Below, piece after piece: positions 6,769-12,885 of a DNA stretch of 20,366 bases. Each line of letters begins with the position of its first letter. Position 1 is the stretch's first letter. A program made the translations under genes and the position numbers. Origin of the DNA: a virus. A model generated the notes under the pieces. It made no database searches and was not told the origin of the DNA. It worked only from the letters and a program-made list of their open reading frames with translations. The DNA lies in the IMG/VR virus record IMGVR_UViG_3300025141_000996, positions 1 through 20,366 of that record; one strand, 5' to 3'.

Positions 6769-6903
6769 CTATTCTTTGATCTCGCCTCTTAGAACCATTG
6801 CTTTATGCTCGGAACTACCCTGCGGAGGTAGTTCCTTTTTTGAGCTTTTAGCAGTAGTTTTAGAAACTGATTTCTTTGTTACAGTTTTCTTTGCTGTTGT
6901 CAT
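6769..6903 (-). CDS. Short lysine-rich peptide (44 aa)
   Basis: This short frame fits the gap exactly. The start at 6903 follows an AGGAG Shine-Dalgarno that overlaps the TAG stop of the 245-aa gene (6913-6915), and its own stop at 6769-6771 is just before the strong Shine-Dalgarno of the next gene. The product is MTTAKKTVTKKSVSKTTAKS followed by SKKELPPQGSSEHKAMVLRG and EIKE. The first half is a Lys/Thr/Ser repeat like a nucleic-acid-binding tail, the second half is neutral. An RNA hairpin is embedded in its codons (6811-6841). Function unknown. Confidence 0.6.
   Translation of the reverse strand: MTTAKKTVTKKSVSKTTAKSSKKELPPQGSSEHKAMVLRGEIKE
6811..6841 (+). terminator. Perfect 9-bp hairpin followed by T6 (plus-strand orientation)
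   Basis: GGAACTACC (6811-6819) pairs perfectly with GGTAGTTCC (6827-6835) around a 7-base loop and is followed directly by six T on the plus strand. GCTC before and GAGC after (6807-6810, 6842-6845) could extend the stem with the T-run as a bulge. This is the form of a rho-independent terminator for plus-strand transcription, but it lies inside the minus-strand 44-aa gene. In the minus-strand RNA the hairpin is preceded by A6 and lacks a U-tail. It could stop antisense transcription, or be an mRNA processing or stability element. Confidence 0.5.
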
Positions 6904-6912
6904 TTGTTACTC

Positions 6913-7650
6913 CTATCTATCTTGAGCCGCAAATAAGTAATCAATGGAAGATGTTTTCGTTCCAGTAGCATTACCAGAAAGTTCCATAGCTCCAACTGTT
7001 AAGTTTTCGTCATCTGGAATATTTGTCGTATGTGTAGCAACTAATTGTCTATCAACAAAAAATTCAACTATTGCACTGCTTTTGTTTTTACCAGAAACTT
7101 TAAAACCTAAAGTAACAAAAGTATCATCAGCAAGGTCATATGTAGAATCTAAAGCTGTAGCTGTTTCTGTACCATCTTTTTCTGTAATAACTTGCAAAGT
7201 TGCGGTTCCGTCATCAGATTCAAACACAATTCTGTCGGCTGCTGTCAACATTGCTTCAGGGTTTGTCGCAAAATTAACGGTCATACCTATACAAAAGTCC
7301 ATTTGGTCAGCGTCTGAAACTTTACATTTAGTTTCGAACCAAATGTCTCTGCCAGTTGAACCTGTAGCAACTGCAAATATTTCGTTGCCTTGAACGGAAG
7401 CACCGTCATCATCTGTTGTAGCTGTAGAAGAAAGTAAAAGAACTCCGCTTTCAACGTCTGCGGCTATTGCTGCTGACGCTCCACTATCTTTAACAACTGT
7501 CCAATCGTTTGTTGAGTCTAAAGCAACCCCAGTATAGTCATCAAATGTAGTGACATAATCTGGTGTGTTAGCTATAGGTAAATTTGCGAACCATTTTCTT
7601 GGGGCATCCTTACCCGCATACAGAATAGGTCCTGTAAAATGTACTGCCAT
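6913..7650 (-). CDS. Beta-sandwich virion protein, lectin-fold-like (245 aa)
   Basis: Residues 34-230 read like a concanavalin/laminin-G-type jelly roll: FDDYTGVALDSTNDWTVVKD, SGVLLLSSTATTDDDGASVQ, GRDIWFETKCKVSDADQMDF, then ATLQVITEKDGTETATALDS, TFVTLGFKVSGKNKSSAIVE and FFVDRQLVATHTTNIPDDEN. The pattern of a W[FY]E core strand, a FKVSG strand and a final FVDxxxVA strand is typical. The fold suggests glycan or surface contact, but no ligand residues can be named. It is the first gene after the capsid terminator, with ACAGGAG about 8 bases before the ATG. It is probably a capsid-surface or fibre-associated structural protein. Confidence 0.62.
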   Translation of the reverse strand: MAVHFTGPILYAGKDAPRKWFANLPIANTPDYVTTFDDYTGVALDSTNDWTVVKDSGASAAIAADVESGVLLLSSTATTDDDGASVQGNEIFAVATGSTGRDIWFETKCKVSDADQMDFCIGMTVNFATNPEAMLTAADRIVFESDDGTATLQVITEKDGTETATALDSTYDLADDTFVTLGFKVSGKNKSSAIVEFFVDRQLVATHTTNIPDDENLTVGAMELSGNATGTKTSSIDYLFAAQDR

Positions 7651-7716
7651 GTTAAATCTCCTGTCGTGGCAAATGTCAACCGCACCATGCAGTTGTCAGG
7701 AATATAAATTTTACAC

Positions 7717-7746
7717 AAAAAAAAGAGGAGGCGCAAGGCCTCCTCT
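7717..7746 (-). terminator. Rho-independent terminator after the major capsid gene
   Basis: On the minus strand AGAGGAGGC, a 5-base loop (CTTGC) and GCCTCCTCT form a perfect 9-bp stem, followed by a run of seven further T (eight T in all). It is 30 bases beyond the capsid stop codon (7777-7779). A strong terminator directly after the capsid gene is a usual way of raising capsid mRNA relative to the genes downstream, with partial read-through for those. Confidence 0.9.
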
Positions 7747-7776
7747 CTAACTATTGTTACATTTAGCGTAAAACAG

Positions 7777-8685
7777 TTAAGCGCCGGGTGTTCCAAACAC
7801 ACAACGCCAGTCAGATACACCAAAACTGTATCTTTCTCTGGCTTTGTAACGCATGTTGCCCGTGTCAAAATCACCTTCCATAGCTGTACGAAGAGGTGTT
7901 CTGTTAAACAGTTTAAATCCATTTGGACAATCTGTTTTAATAAAGAACGCATCTGTATCAGTAAGGAAGTGATTAACAACTGCACCTTCTGGGAGCATAC
8001 CCATTGATTTAGTTGCATTAACATCATTATCCGCAGTGCCAGGACGTAGATTACTGTTAAGCAATCTTTCCGCAACAAATTGAAGTTCTTTTGGAATAAT
8101 CAATTTTTGACCACGAATAGCAACTTTTAAGCCACGCTCATCTTGTGCGCCTGCGACATTAATAAGTAACTGCTCGAGAGAAGTTTCATTAAGGTCAGCA
8201 GCTACAGCAAGAATATTGCTTTGATTGCCATTGATTGTAGGATGAGTTGAAGCACAAAGAGCCACACCATCTCCAATAGCACTCGCACCTGCAGTAAACG
8301 CATTGTTTAAAACAGCAGCAGCTTTAATTTGCTTAGTTTGAGACATAGACCGAGCTAATGCTCTTGTATAACGACTTGCAAGTCTATCATACAAGTTATC
8401 CTCAACAGCTTCTTCAGTAATACTGAAAGCCAACGCAATTGTTTCGTGAGTATAACGAGCGGTATATGTTTCCTGTGCATCATCAAAATCAACGCTTCCA
8501 CCTTCTGATTTAACAGGGGCAGTCGAAAATCCTGATAACATCACATCTTCTTCAAACGCACGATCCGAGCTTTCTTCGTCAAAAATCTCAGCATGTTCTG
8601 CGTCATATCTATCGTACTCTAGCCCAAATAAGGCGTTAAGTCCGGGTTCTAGCTCTTTAGCTAGTTGTGAACGAGATATCGCCAT
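7777..8685 (-). CDS. Major capsid protein, HK97-fold, Mu T-like (302 aa)
   Basis: The length and layout fit Mu gpT-like major capsid proteins. It has an N-terminal arm with ELEPGLNALFGLEYDRY (11-27) and FDEESSDRAFEEDVMLSGFS (35-54). There is a long helix (LYDRLASRYTRALARSMSQT then KQIKAAAVLNNAF, 98-130), a CASTHPTINGNQSN loop (144-157), and IIPKELQFVAERLLNS (196-211). The C-terminal domain ends KARERYSFGVSDWRCVFGTP (281-300). The gene comes after scaffold and decoration genes and ends at a strong terminator, as expected for the most abundant virion subunit. The Shine-Dalgarno GAAGGAG is 10 bases upstream of the ATG at 8685. No separate prohead protease is visible here. Confidence 0.88.
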   Translation of the reverse strand: MAISRSQLAKELEPGLNALFGLEYDRYDAEHAEIFDEESSDRAFEEDVMLSGFSTAPVKSEGGSVDFDDAQETYTARYTHETIALAFSITEEAVEDNLYDRLASRYTRALARSMSQTKQIKAAAVLNNAFTAGASAIGDGVALCASTHPTINGNQSNILAVAADLNETSLEQLLINVAGAQDERGLKVAIRGQKLIIPKELQFVAERLLNSNLRPGTADNDVNATKSMGMLPEGAVVNHFLTDTDAFFIKTDCPNGFKLFNRTPLRTAMEGDFDTGNMRYKARERYSFGVSDWRCVFGTPGA

Positions 8686-8702
8686 AGTTTACTAGCTCCT
8701 TC

Positions 8703-9353
8703 CTAGATACCAGTTGAGTCTGCGGTAGTCTGTGAAGCAAATCCACGGGTCGCAGCGTTAAAGTGAGCATTAAGGCGAACGAGCAACGGAATACCTGCGG
8801 CGGCATAATCGCTGTTTGCTTCATCATCAACAATACCTACAATTCTCAAAGGAAGAGTTGCGGTGACTGCGATAGTTGAAACACCTAATGCGGAGTTGGA
8901 TTGTCCTGAAGTATCGGAACCCGTTCTTGCTGAAGTGCCTAAAGAGGCATTAGCAAAAACAGCAGCTTGTGCTGTAGCCTTATTTGTTAAAGTAGCGTCT
9001 GAGGCTACTTTAAAAATTTGGTTAGGGTTATCCGCTACGAAAGCACGGACAGGATGGTTTGTGTCTACAGACACAGAGTTAGAACCGGGCCAGAAATTTT
9101 TCCAAATTGTCTTACCTGTTCCTGAATCTACGTATTCAACGCCAGTCAGAACGCCAAGGGCTTGAGTTGTACCCCCATCAGTAGCACCTGCGTAAGCAAT
9201 TACGCCCGCTGCTAATGGAACACAAATTCCGCCATGATAGATTGCATTTGTATTATCATTTGCAATTTCATATTCAGTTACCCCAGTTGAGTTAGGGCCT
9301 GAACCTACCATTCCGACAGGAATTAAACCGTAGGCTGTACTATTATTAGCCAT
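8703..9353 (-). CDS. Capsid decoration-like protein (216 aa)
   Basis: The N-terminus is MANNSTAYGLIPVGMVGSGP, followed by a GGICVPLAAGVIAYAGATDG segment (about 41-60), GVLTGVEYVDSGTGKTIW (67-84), and VRAFVADNPNQIFKVASDA (102-120), which are typical of phage capsid-surface proteins encoded next to the major capsid gene. The mid-section is Ala/Ser/Thr-rich and ends with beta strands (LPLRIVGIVDDEANSDYAAA). Its position immediately before the capsid gene, and the strong GGAAGGAAA-type Shine-Dalgarno, fit an abundant head protein. Exact function (cement, spike or vertex protein) is not visible. Confidence 0.72.
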   Translation of the reverse strand: MANNSTAYGLIPVGMVGSGPNSTGVTEYEIANDNTNAIYHGGICVPLAAGVIAYAGATDGGTTQALGVLTGVEYVDSGTGKTIWKNFWPGSNSVSVDTNHPVRAFVADNPNQIFKVASDATLTNKATAQAAVFANASLGTSARTGSDTSGQSNSALGVSTIAVTATLPLRIVGIVDDEANSDYAAAGIPLLVRLNAHFNAATRGFASQTTADSTGI

Positions 9354-9382
9354 TTAAAGGTTTCCTTCCTAAAAAGTAGTAG

Positions 9383-9880
9383 TCAATCTTTTTTAGTCTG
9401 ACCACCAAAAGTTACACGACTCTGACGTTCAGGTTTACTGATCGTCATAGATGAATGAGAGTTCTCACGAAGCATATCATTATCTACCGCTTGCATCTGA
9501 TCTGCATTTCTATCGTTAAAGTAAGCTGATCTTTCTGCAACTGTTTCTAATGGTATCCTTGCAAGAAGCAAACCACCAACGCCAAATACACCTTCATATT
9601 TCCCTGAATCAACTACCGGAGCTTCAAAATCAGGATATTCATCTTGTCTTACAAGCTCATACCCTTCGCGGAGCCTTGCAGAAATATTTTTACGGTCGTC
9701 AAAACCGCGAACTTCTGCTCGTATCCACCTGTGTTTGTAGCCCTCTGGTGCAGGGGGTGCATCTAACATAGTGGGTGGGGTCCACGGCTTACGCCTAGCC
9801 GACTTCTCCCTTGTGTTTTTTGCGCGAGAAGCGCGACTAACAGATTTAATTCCGTCTTGGTTTGCATCAGTCACTTTCAT
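9383..9880 (-). CDS. Conserved head-module protein, function unknown (165 aa)
   Basis: The first 35 residues are basic and disordered (KSVSRASRAKNTREKSARRK), then a globular part contains PEGYKHRWIRAEVRGFDDRK (45-64), NISARLREGYELVRQDEYPD (65-84), and GVFGVGGLLLARIPLETVAE (98-117). The C-terminal region is SSMTISKPERQSRVTFGG. This pattern is familiar from marine phages, where it lies between scaffold and decoration genes, but no function is known. The ATG at 9880 overlaps the scaffold stop as TAATG, with GAAGGAG ahead of it, suggesting coupled translation. A structural head or scaffold-associated role is inferred. Confidence 0.7.
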   Translation of the reverse strand: MKVTDANQDGIKSVSRASRAKNTREKSARRKPWTPPTMLDAPPAPEGYKHRWIRAEVRGFDDRKNISARLREGYELVRQDEYPDFEAPVVDSGKYEGVFGVGGLLLARIPLETVAERSAYFNDRNADQMQAVDNDMLRENSHSSMTISKPERQSRVTFGGQTKKD

Positions 9881-10833
9881 TACTCCTTCACGTATTTCGC
9901 GTATTCTTCTAATGGCACACCTAATTTTTTAGCAATCGCTACTTGGGAAGAGGTGAGTCTAACCTTTTTGCCCCGCCCCTTACTTGGGGTATTGCGGGAT
10001 ACAGAAGCAACCGTTTGAGCGGGTTTTTTGGGTGCTTCCCCGTTTGTTAATTTATGCGGGAACTCTTCTCGCATACGTTTATCTAACTCATTGTAGTATT
10101 CATCAGTGTTAGTGTCAAAGGATTCTTCCTCTACCATCTTCTTATGGATACCAAAAGCAGCATAAGTCATAGCATCATCCGAACCAAACCACTCATTTTT
10201 CTGCGCCCATTTTTCTGCTTTAGGGTCAGGTTGTTTTGCCGGAGCAGGAGCTGCAGGTTGAGGAGGCGCTTGTTGCTGTTGCTGGCTGTAAGCCTCTACT
10301 TGTTTTTGATAATTTTCTTGCTCTACTTTAGCCTGTCTAATTCTTTCACGAGAAACAGTTACTTCGGACAGTTTTTTCTGAGCTTCTATAATGGCTTCTG
10401 CATCACCTGAATTTAAAGCATCTCTTAATTTTTGTTCTGCTGAACCTTCTTCTGCATCCACACGATTAGTATACTCACTTAAATACCCTTCGTCTAAAGT
10501 CTGCATACGAGAACGTAATTGTTCCGATTCTCCTTTTACGTTTTCTGCATAATGTAAAGCTGCTTTTTCTCGGCGCTCTGCTTCTCGCATTTTCTTCGTT
10601 AATTTATCTATTCTTTTTTGAACATTGTCTGTGTATTCGGTTTGTTCATTTTCTGGGGTTTCCGGTTTATCTCCTTTACCACCAACCAAATCTAAAGACC
10701 CTTGCTCTTCCGGTTCTTCCGAGGACTCCGCATCAAGAACGATTTCCTGTCCTTTTGTGTCTTCGTCCCCTACGTCAACCGTAGGTTCGTCTTTTTGTTC
10801 TGCTAATTGTTCAGCAGTCGATTTTTTAACCAT
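9880..10833 (-). CDS. Capsid scaffold protein (317 aa)
   Basis: The protein is highly charged and largely helical. Residues 1-65 are acidic and disordered (KDEPTVDVGDEDTK, SSEEPEEQGSLDLVGG). Residues 68-185 are coiled coil (TDNVQKRIDKLTKKMREAER, VSRERIRQAKVEQENYQKQV), followed by a Gln/Pro/Ala linker (184-205), WAQKNEWFGSDDAMTYAAFG (209-228), and EEFPHKL (256-262). The C-terminus (KKVRLTSSQVAIAKKLGVPL, 289-308) looks like the small basic helix-turn-helix that contacts capsid in scaffold proteins. Scaffold sits between GroES and the capsid gene, the classical position. The Shine-Dalgarno TAGGAG overlaps the GroES stop codon. It would be expelled or degraded when the head matures. Confidence 0.82.
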   Translation of the reverse strand: MVKKSTAEQLAEQKDEPTVDVGDEDTKGQEIVLDAESSEEPEEQGSLDLVGGKGDKPETPENEQTEYTDNVQKRIDKLTKKMREAERREKAALHYAENVKGESEQLRSRMQTLDEGYLSEYTNRVDAEEGSAEQKLRDALNSGDAEAIIEAQKKLSEVTVSRERIRQAKVEQENYQKQVEAYSQQQQQAPPQPAAPAPAKQPDPKAEKWAQKNEWFGSDDAMTYAAFGIHKKMVEEESFDTNTDEYYNELDKRMREEFPHKLTNGEAPKKPAQTVASVSRNTPSKGRGKKVRLTSSQVAIAKKLGVPLEEYAKYVKE

Positions 10834-10842
10834 TTTATTCTC

Positions 10843-11298
10843 CTAAAAATGCAATATATCTTCTGGATCAAGTATTGTCGCAAGAATTTCATCGTCATTT
10901 AAAACTCTGACTTCTCCGCCTTCAATCCTAAACCGTGACCCCGCATATCGTGCAAAAATAACCCAATTACCCTTTTCACACCACGCTCCATTTGGAAACT
11001 TTTCTTCATCCCTATACGCCAAAGGACCTACTTTTAATACATAACCTGCAACGGTCGCTATGTTTGAATCTTCTTGCACTTTATCTGGAAGATAAATACC
11101 CCCTTCAGTTTTACCCTTTCCCCTGTACGGAAGAATAAGTAATCGCCACCCCGTAGGATTAGGCATACGCTCTAACGCACTTTTATCTATTAAAGTCGGG
11201 TCCAAAACCCGGTCTTCTTTATTTACATAATGAGAGGGAAGATCAATCTTTTTAGGTTCTTCTTGAACCTTAAATTCTTTTACTGCAGCTTTAGTCAT
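10843..11298 (-). CDS. groES: GroES-like co-chaperonin (151 aa)
   Basis: Residues 47-148 carry the GroES fold. The core is PTGWRLLILPY (48-58), followed by a glycine-containing mobile loop (KGKTEGGIYLPDK, 61-73) in which IYL at 68-70 is in the place of the hydrophobic GroEL-binding tripeptide. ATVAGYVLKVGPLAY (81-95), KGNWVIFARYAGSRFRIEGG (109-128) and VLNDDEILATI (132-142) follow the standard GroES strand order. Cellular GroES is about 97 aa and the T4 gp31 co-chaperonin 111. This one has about 45 extra N-terminal residues, including DPTLIDKSALERMPNP (33-48). It lies directly ahead of scaffold and capsid genes, so it probably replaces or supplements host GroES to fold the capsid protein. AGGAG lies about 8 bases before the ATG, within the preceding gene. 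Confidence 0.88.
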   Translation of the reverse strand: MTKAAVKEFKVQEEPKKIDLPSHYVNKEDRVLDPTLIDKSALERMPNPTGWRLLILPYRGKGKTEGGIYLPDKVQEDSNIATVAGYVLKVGPLAYRDEEKFPNGAWCEKGNWVIFARYAGSRFRIEGGEVRVLNDDEILATILDPEDILHF

Positions 11299-11494
11299 CT
11301 ATATGCTCCTGTTTTTCGAGCAGGCTCTGGAGTTCCTGTTTAATAAAATTTAATCCGTCTAATTCTCCCATTAATGAATGGTATTTTTCCATATTAGAAA
11401 CACCTTTATTTTCTAATACTTCTAAGATCATCTGACGGCGTTCTTTGATTAGTTTTAATATAAAACTAGAAGTATCTATAGTATTTATGCCAAT
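11291..11494 (-). CDS. 67-aa helical protein that appears to start at ATT
   Basis: The frame is open from just after the TAG stop of the 84-aa gene to TAA at 11291-11293. The only well-placed start is ATT (11492-11494), 5 bases after a perfect AGGAGG at 11500-11505. An in-frame ATG exists only at codon 22 and lacks a Shine-Dalgarno. From ATT the product is (I)GINTIDTSSFILKLIKERRQ followed by MILEVLENKGVSNMEKYHSL, MGELDGLNFIKQELQSLLEK and QEHIDD. It is a charged helix, probably coiled coil, of unknown function. The stop overlaps the GroES start by 8 bases, so this gene probably feeds GroES translation. If the ATG at codon 22 were used, the product would be 46 aa. Confidence 0.72.
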   Translation of the reverse strand: MGINTIDTSSFILKLIKERRQMILEVLENKGVSNMEKYHSLMGELDGLNFIKQELQSLLEKQEHIDD

Positions 11495-11499
11495 TAGTA

Positions 11500-11505
11500 C
11501 CTCCT
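11500..11505 (-). promoter_or_regulatory. Perfect Shine-Dalgarno deciding an ATT start
   Basis: AGGAGG on the minus strand, 5 bases from an ATT codon and about 68 bases from the nearest in-frame ATG. The first bases coincide with the TAG stop codon of the upstream 84-aa gene (11504-11506), so terminating ribosomes could restart here. This site is the reason to accept the rare start. Confidence 0.7.
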
Positions 11506-11758
11506 ATGTGAGACTTTGTAAAATTAAACTTATAATATACCCACAAACAGCTCCTGCAAAGAGGAAAATGTAAGATACTTTAGGAAAGTTTTTCCAAACA
11601 AATATTAAATTACTTTTTTTCTCTCGAAGAAACAGTTCAACCTCATCAATAGCTTTTAGTGCTTTTTCATCAAGATCTGTCTTATCTAAAACATATTCCT
11701 TTAAAATAGACTTTTCTTCTAAACCAAGCATCTCTGCTTTTTCTTTTGAATCAACCAT
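11504..11758 (-). CDS. Single-TM membrane protein with cytosolic N-terminus (84 aa)
   Basis: Residues 1-58 are charged and helical (MVDSKEKAEMLGLEEKSILK, EKALKAIDEVELFLREKKSN), and residues 61-82 are one strongly hydrophobic segment (VSYIFLFAGAVCGYIISLIL). The C-tail is very short. This arrangement fits a tail-anchored inner-membrane protein. It lies directly after the 3-TM holin gene, so a regulator of lysis such as an antiholin is possible, but no family is recognised. AGGAG about 6 bases before ATG. Confidence 0.68.
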   Translation of the reverse strand: MVDSKEKAEMLGLEEKSILKEYVLDKTDLDEKALKAIDEVELFLREKKSNLIFVWKNFPKVSYIFLFAGAVCGYIISLILQSLT

Positions 11759-11767
11759 ATTTAACTC

Positions 11768-12148
11768 CTATTTTCTAAAAAACTTAGCGGCACTTCTTAC
11801 ACCATAACTAGCCGCTACTATAACTCCCAGACTTGCTGTGTACCACGTTGGTGCTTTATCTAATGCCGCAAACCCATCCATTACAATCTGTACACCAGTT
11901 GGACCTGTAAAGCTAAGTATTAAGGGTATAGACCAGAGGGCTAGAATCCACTCATCTTTAAGACTGTCTTTTGAGGCTTCAGCCATTGTCTGATCCCAGT
12001 CAATCTCACCTGTTGCCATCTTAGTTTTACGTTTCTCAACAGCAACCTTAAGCTCACCTTTAGCTTTAGTTTCTTCAACTTTGTTGTTCATCCACGCTGT
12101 TGCAACACCGCCAACAGCATTAATTATTCCACTAAATATCATACCCAA
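11768..12148 (-). CDS. Holin, 3-TM GTA-type (126 aa)
   Basis: The sequence fits the 3-TM holin family first noted in gene-transfer agents. Hydrophobic segments lie at about 3-20 (MIFSGIINAVGGVATAW), 67-81 (WILALWSIPLILSF) and 102-117 (WYTASLGVIVAASYGV). Between the first and second is a charged helical stretch with KDEW just before the second segment (64-67), which is characteristic of the family. Such proteins make inner-membrane holes to start lysis. It overlaps the upstream nuclease gene by 10 bases and precedes the 84-aa membrane protein. No endolysin is found beside it. Confidence 0.78.
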   Translation of the reverse strand: MGMIFSGIINAVGGVATAWMNNKVEETKAKGELKVAVEKRKTKMATGEIDWDQTMAEASKDSLKDEWILALWSIPLILSFTGPTGVQIVMDGFAALDKAPTWYTASLGVIVAASYGVRSAAKFFRK

Positions 12149-12516
12149 GGCTCCCTTTTTCCACCGTCATACAAACGAGCATGACCTTCTTTGATTAAAA
12201 TATCACACACAGAAACACCTTCTTCTGTAAGAGGTATACCTAATATTCTTCCAAATTTTCCTTTTTTATCTTTATGCGTTTCCATACGAAACTCTTTTTT
12301 AACTAACTCTTTAACCCTTGCTTTCGCTTGAAGACCGAGTTTCTTTTCTGCCAAGTTCCGAGTTCTGCTTTCCGGGGTGTTAATACCTTTAAAACGAACC
12401 TTTTGATTAGCAAGAATAACATTAAAACCAAGATTGACATCGCAGACAACAGTGTCACCATCAATAACTCTTCGCAACCTACATCTGTAAACATAATTTT
12501 CCGACCCTTGGTTCAT
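12139..12516 (-). CDS. SNase-like thermonuclease (125 aa)
   Basis: The protein has the staphylococcal-nuclease (OB-fold) layout. DGDT is at 19-22 with Asp21 as calcium ligand, VRFKGINTPESR at 40-51 with Arg41 and Glu49 in the positions of catalytic Arg35 and Glu43, and FGRILG at 88-93 with Arg90 in the place of Arg87. The usual second calcium ligand (Asp in D-TPE) is Asn46 here (INTPE), which may change metal dependence. No signal peptide is seen, so it probably acts in the host cytoplasm or is virion-associated. It lies between the 2-TM protein and the holin gene, and could degrade host nucleic acids late in infection. Alternatives: recombination or genome-processing nuclease. Confidence 0.82.
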   Translation of the reverse strand: MNQGSENYVYRCRLRRVIDGDTVVCDVNLGFNVILANQKVRFKGINTPESRTRNLAEKKLGLQAKARVKELVKKEFRMETHKDKKGKFGRILGIPLTEEGVSVCDILIKEGHARLYDGGKREPWV

Positions 12517-12518
12517 CC

Positions 12519-12728
12519 CTATTTCCTATTCGACAAAGCAAAATATCCGCCAACACAGCCACTCATAGCAAGATACTGGGTCATAATAATAGACTCAGCT
12601 TCTGCCATTCTTTCCGGTTGAAATAAAGTCATAACAGTTGTCAGCCCCATCAAAGTAATTAAGAACCAACACATATAACGTCTGTTTGATTGATGTTTCT
12701 TTATGTCAAATTTAGGGTCTTCAACCAT
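12519..12728 (-). CDS. Two-TM membrane protein, holin-like (69 aa)
   Basis: Residues 1-17 are charged (MVEDPKFDIKKHQSNRR). Two hydrophobic segments follow at about 18-36 (YMCWFLITLMGLTTVMTLF) and 46-65 (SIIMTQYLAMSGCVGGYFAL), joined by a short QPERMAEAE loop, and a short basic tail (SNRK). This is the shape of small class II-type holins, but no family match is claimed. The start comes directly after the upstream TAA (TAATATG) and lacks a good Shine-Dalgarno, so it is likely coupled. It lies next to the SNase and 3-TM holin, in a membrane-protein cluster. Confidence 0.62.
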   Translation of the reverse strand: MVEDPKFDIKKHQSNRRYMCWFLITLMGLTTVMTLFQPERMAEAESIIMTQYLAMSGCVGGYFALSNRK

Positions 12729-12729
12729 A

Positions 12730-12885
12730 TTAAACTTTGTTTACGGGAGTTCTGCCATCTTTATAGGCTTCGTTTACATTTGGTGTAGTCTTATCATCTG
12801 GGACATATTGACCTTTATCATTTCTGGCTCTTTCTCCCGTGGGTTCACCAAACAAAAAAGTTCTTATGTTTTCTAACCAACTCAT
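12730..12885 (-). CDS. Small conserved phage protein (51 aa)
   Basis: MSWLENIRTFLFGEPTGERA followed by RNDKGQYVPDDKTTPNVNEA and YKDGRTPVNKV. The gene starts with an ATGA overlap on the stop of the upstream 53-aa gene and has AAGGA about 8 bases ahead of the ATG. The GEPTGERARNDKGQ phrase is one I have seen in small marine-phage proteins, of unknown role. It has no membrane segment or catalytic motif. Assigned as real because it fits exactly between two genes with 4-base overlap and has phage-like codon use. Confidence 0.62.
   Translation of the reverse strand: MSWLENIRTFLFGEPTGERARNDKGQYVPDDKTTPNVNEAYKDGRTPVNKV

Noticed and set aside
6835-6841. A AAA AAG slippery heptamer just before a stem in the 44-aa gene (possible -1 frameshift).
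   Set aside because: The stem begins with no spacer, and the -1 frame meets TAG after six codons, giving only a slightly different short peptide. No overlapping long frame exists to be joined.
7651-7679. TTGACA (7674-7679) and TTTAAC (7651-7656), 17 bases apart, as a sigma70 promoter after the capsid terminator.
   Set aside because: The -10 would overlap the Shine-Dalgarno/start of the 245-aa gene, giving a transcript lacking the ribosome site. The -10 match is only partial.
7572-8078. A 168-aa minus-strand open frame across the capsid gene end and terminator.
   Set aside because: It overlaps the capsid coding sequence in another frame, with Leu/Val/Cys-rich composition unlike real proteins here, and it would pass through the terminator.
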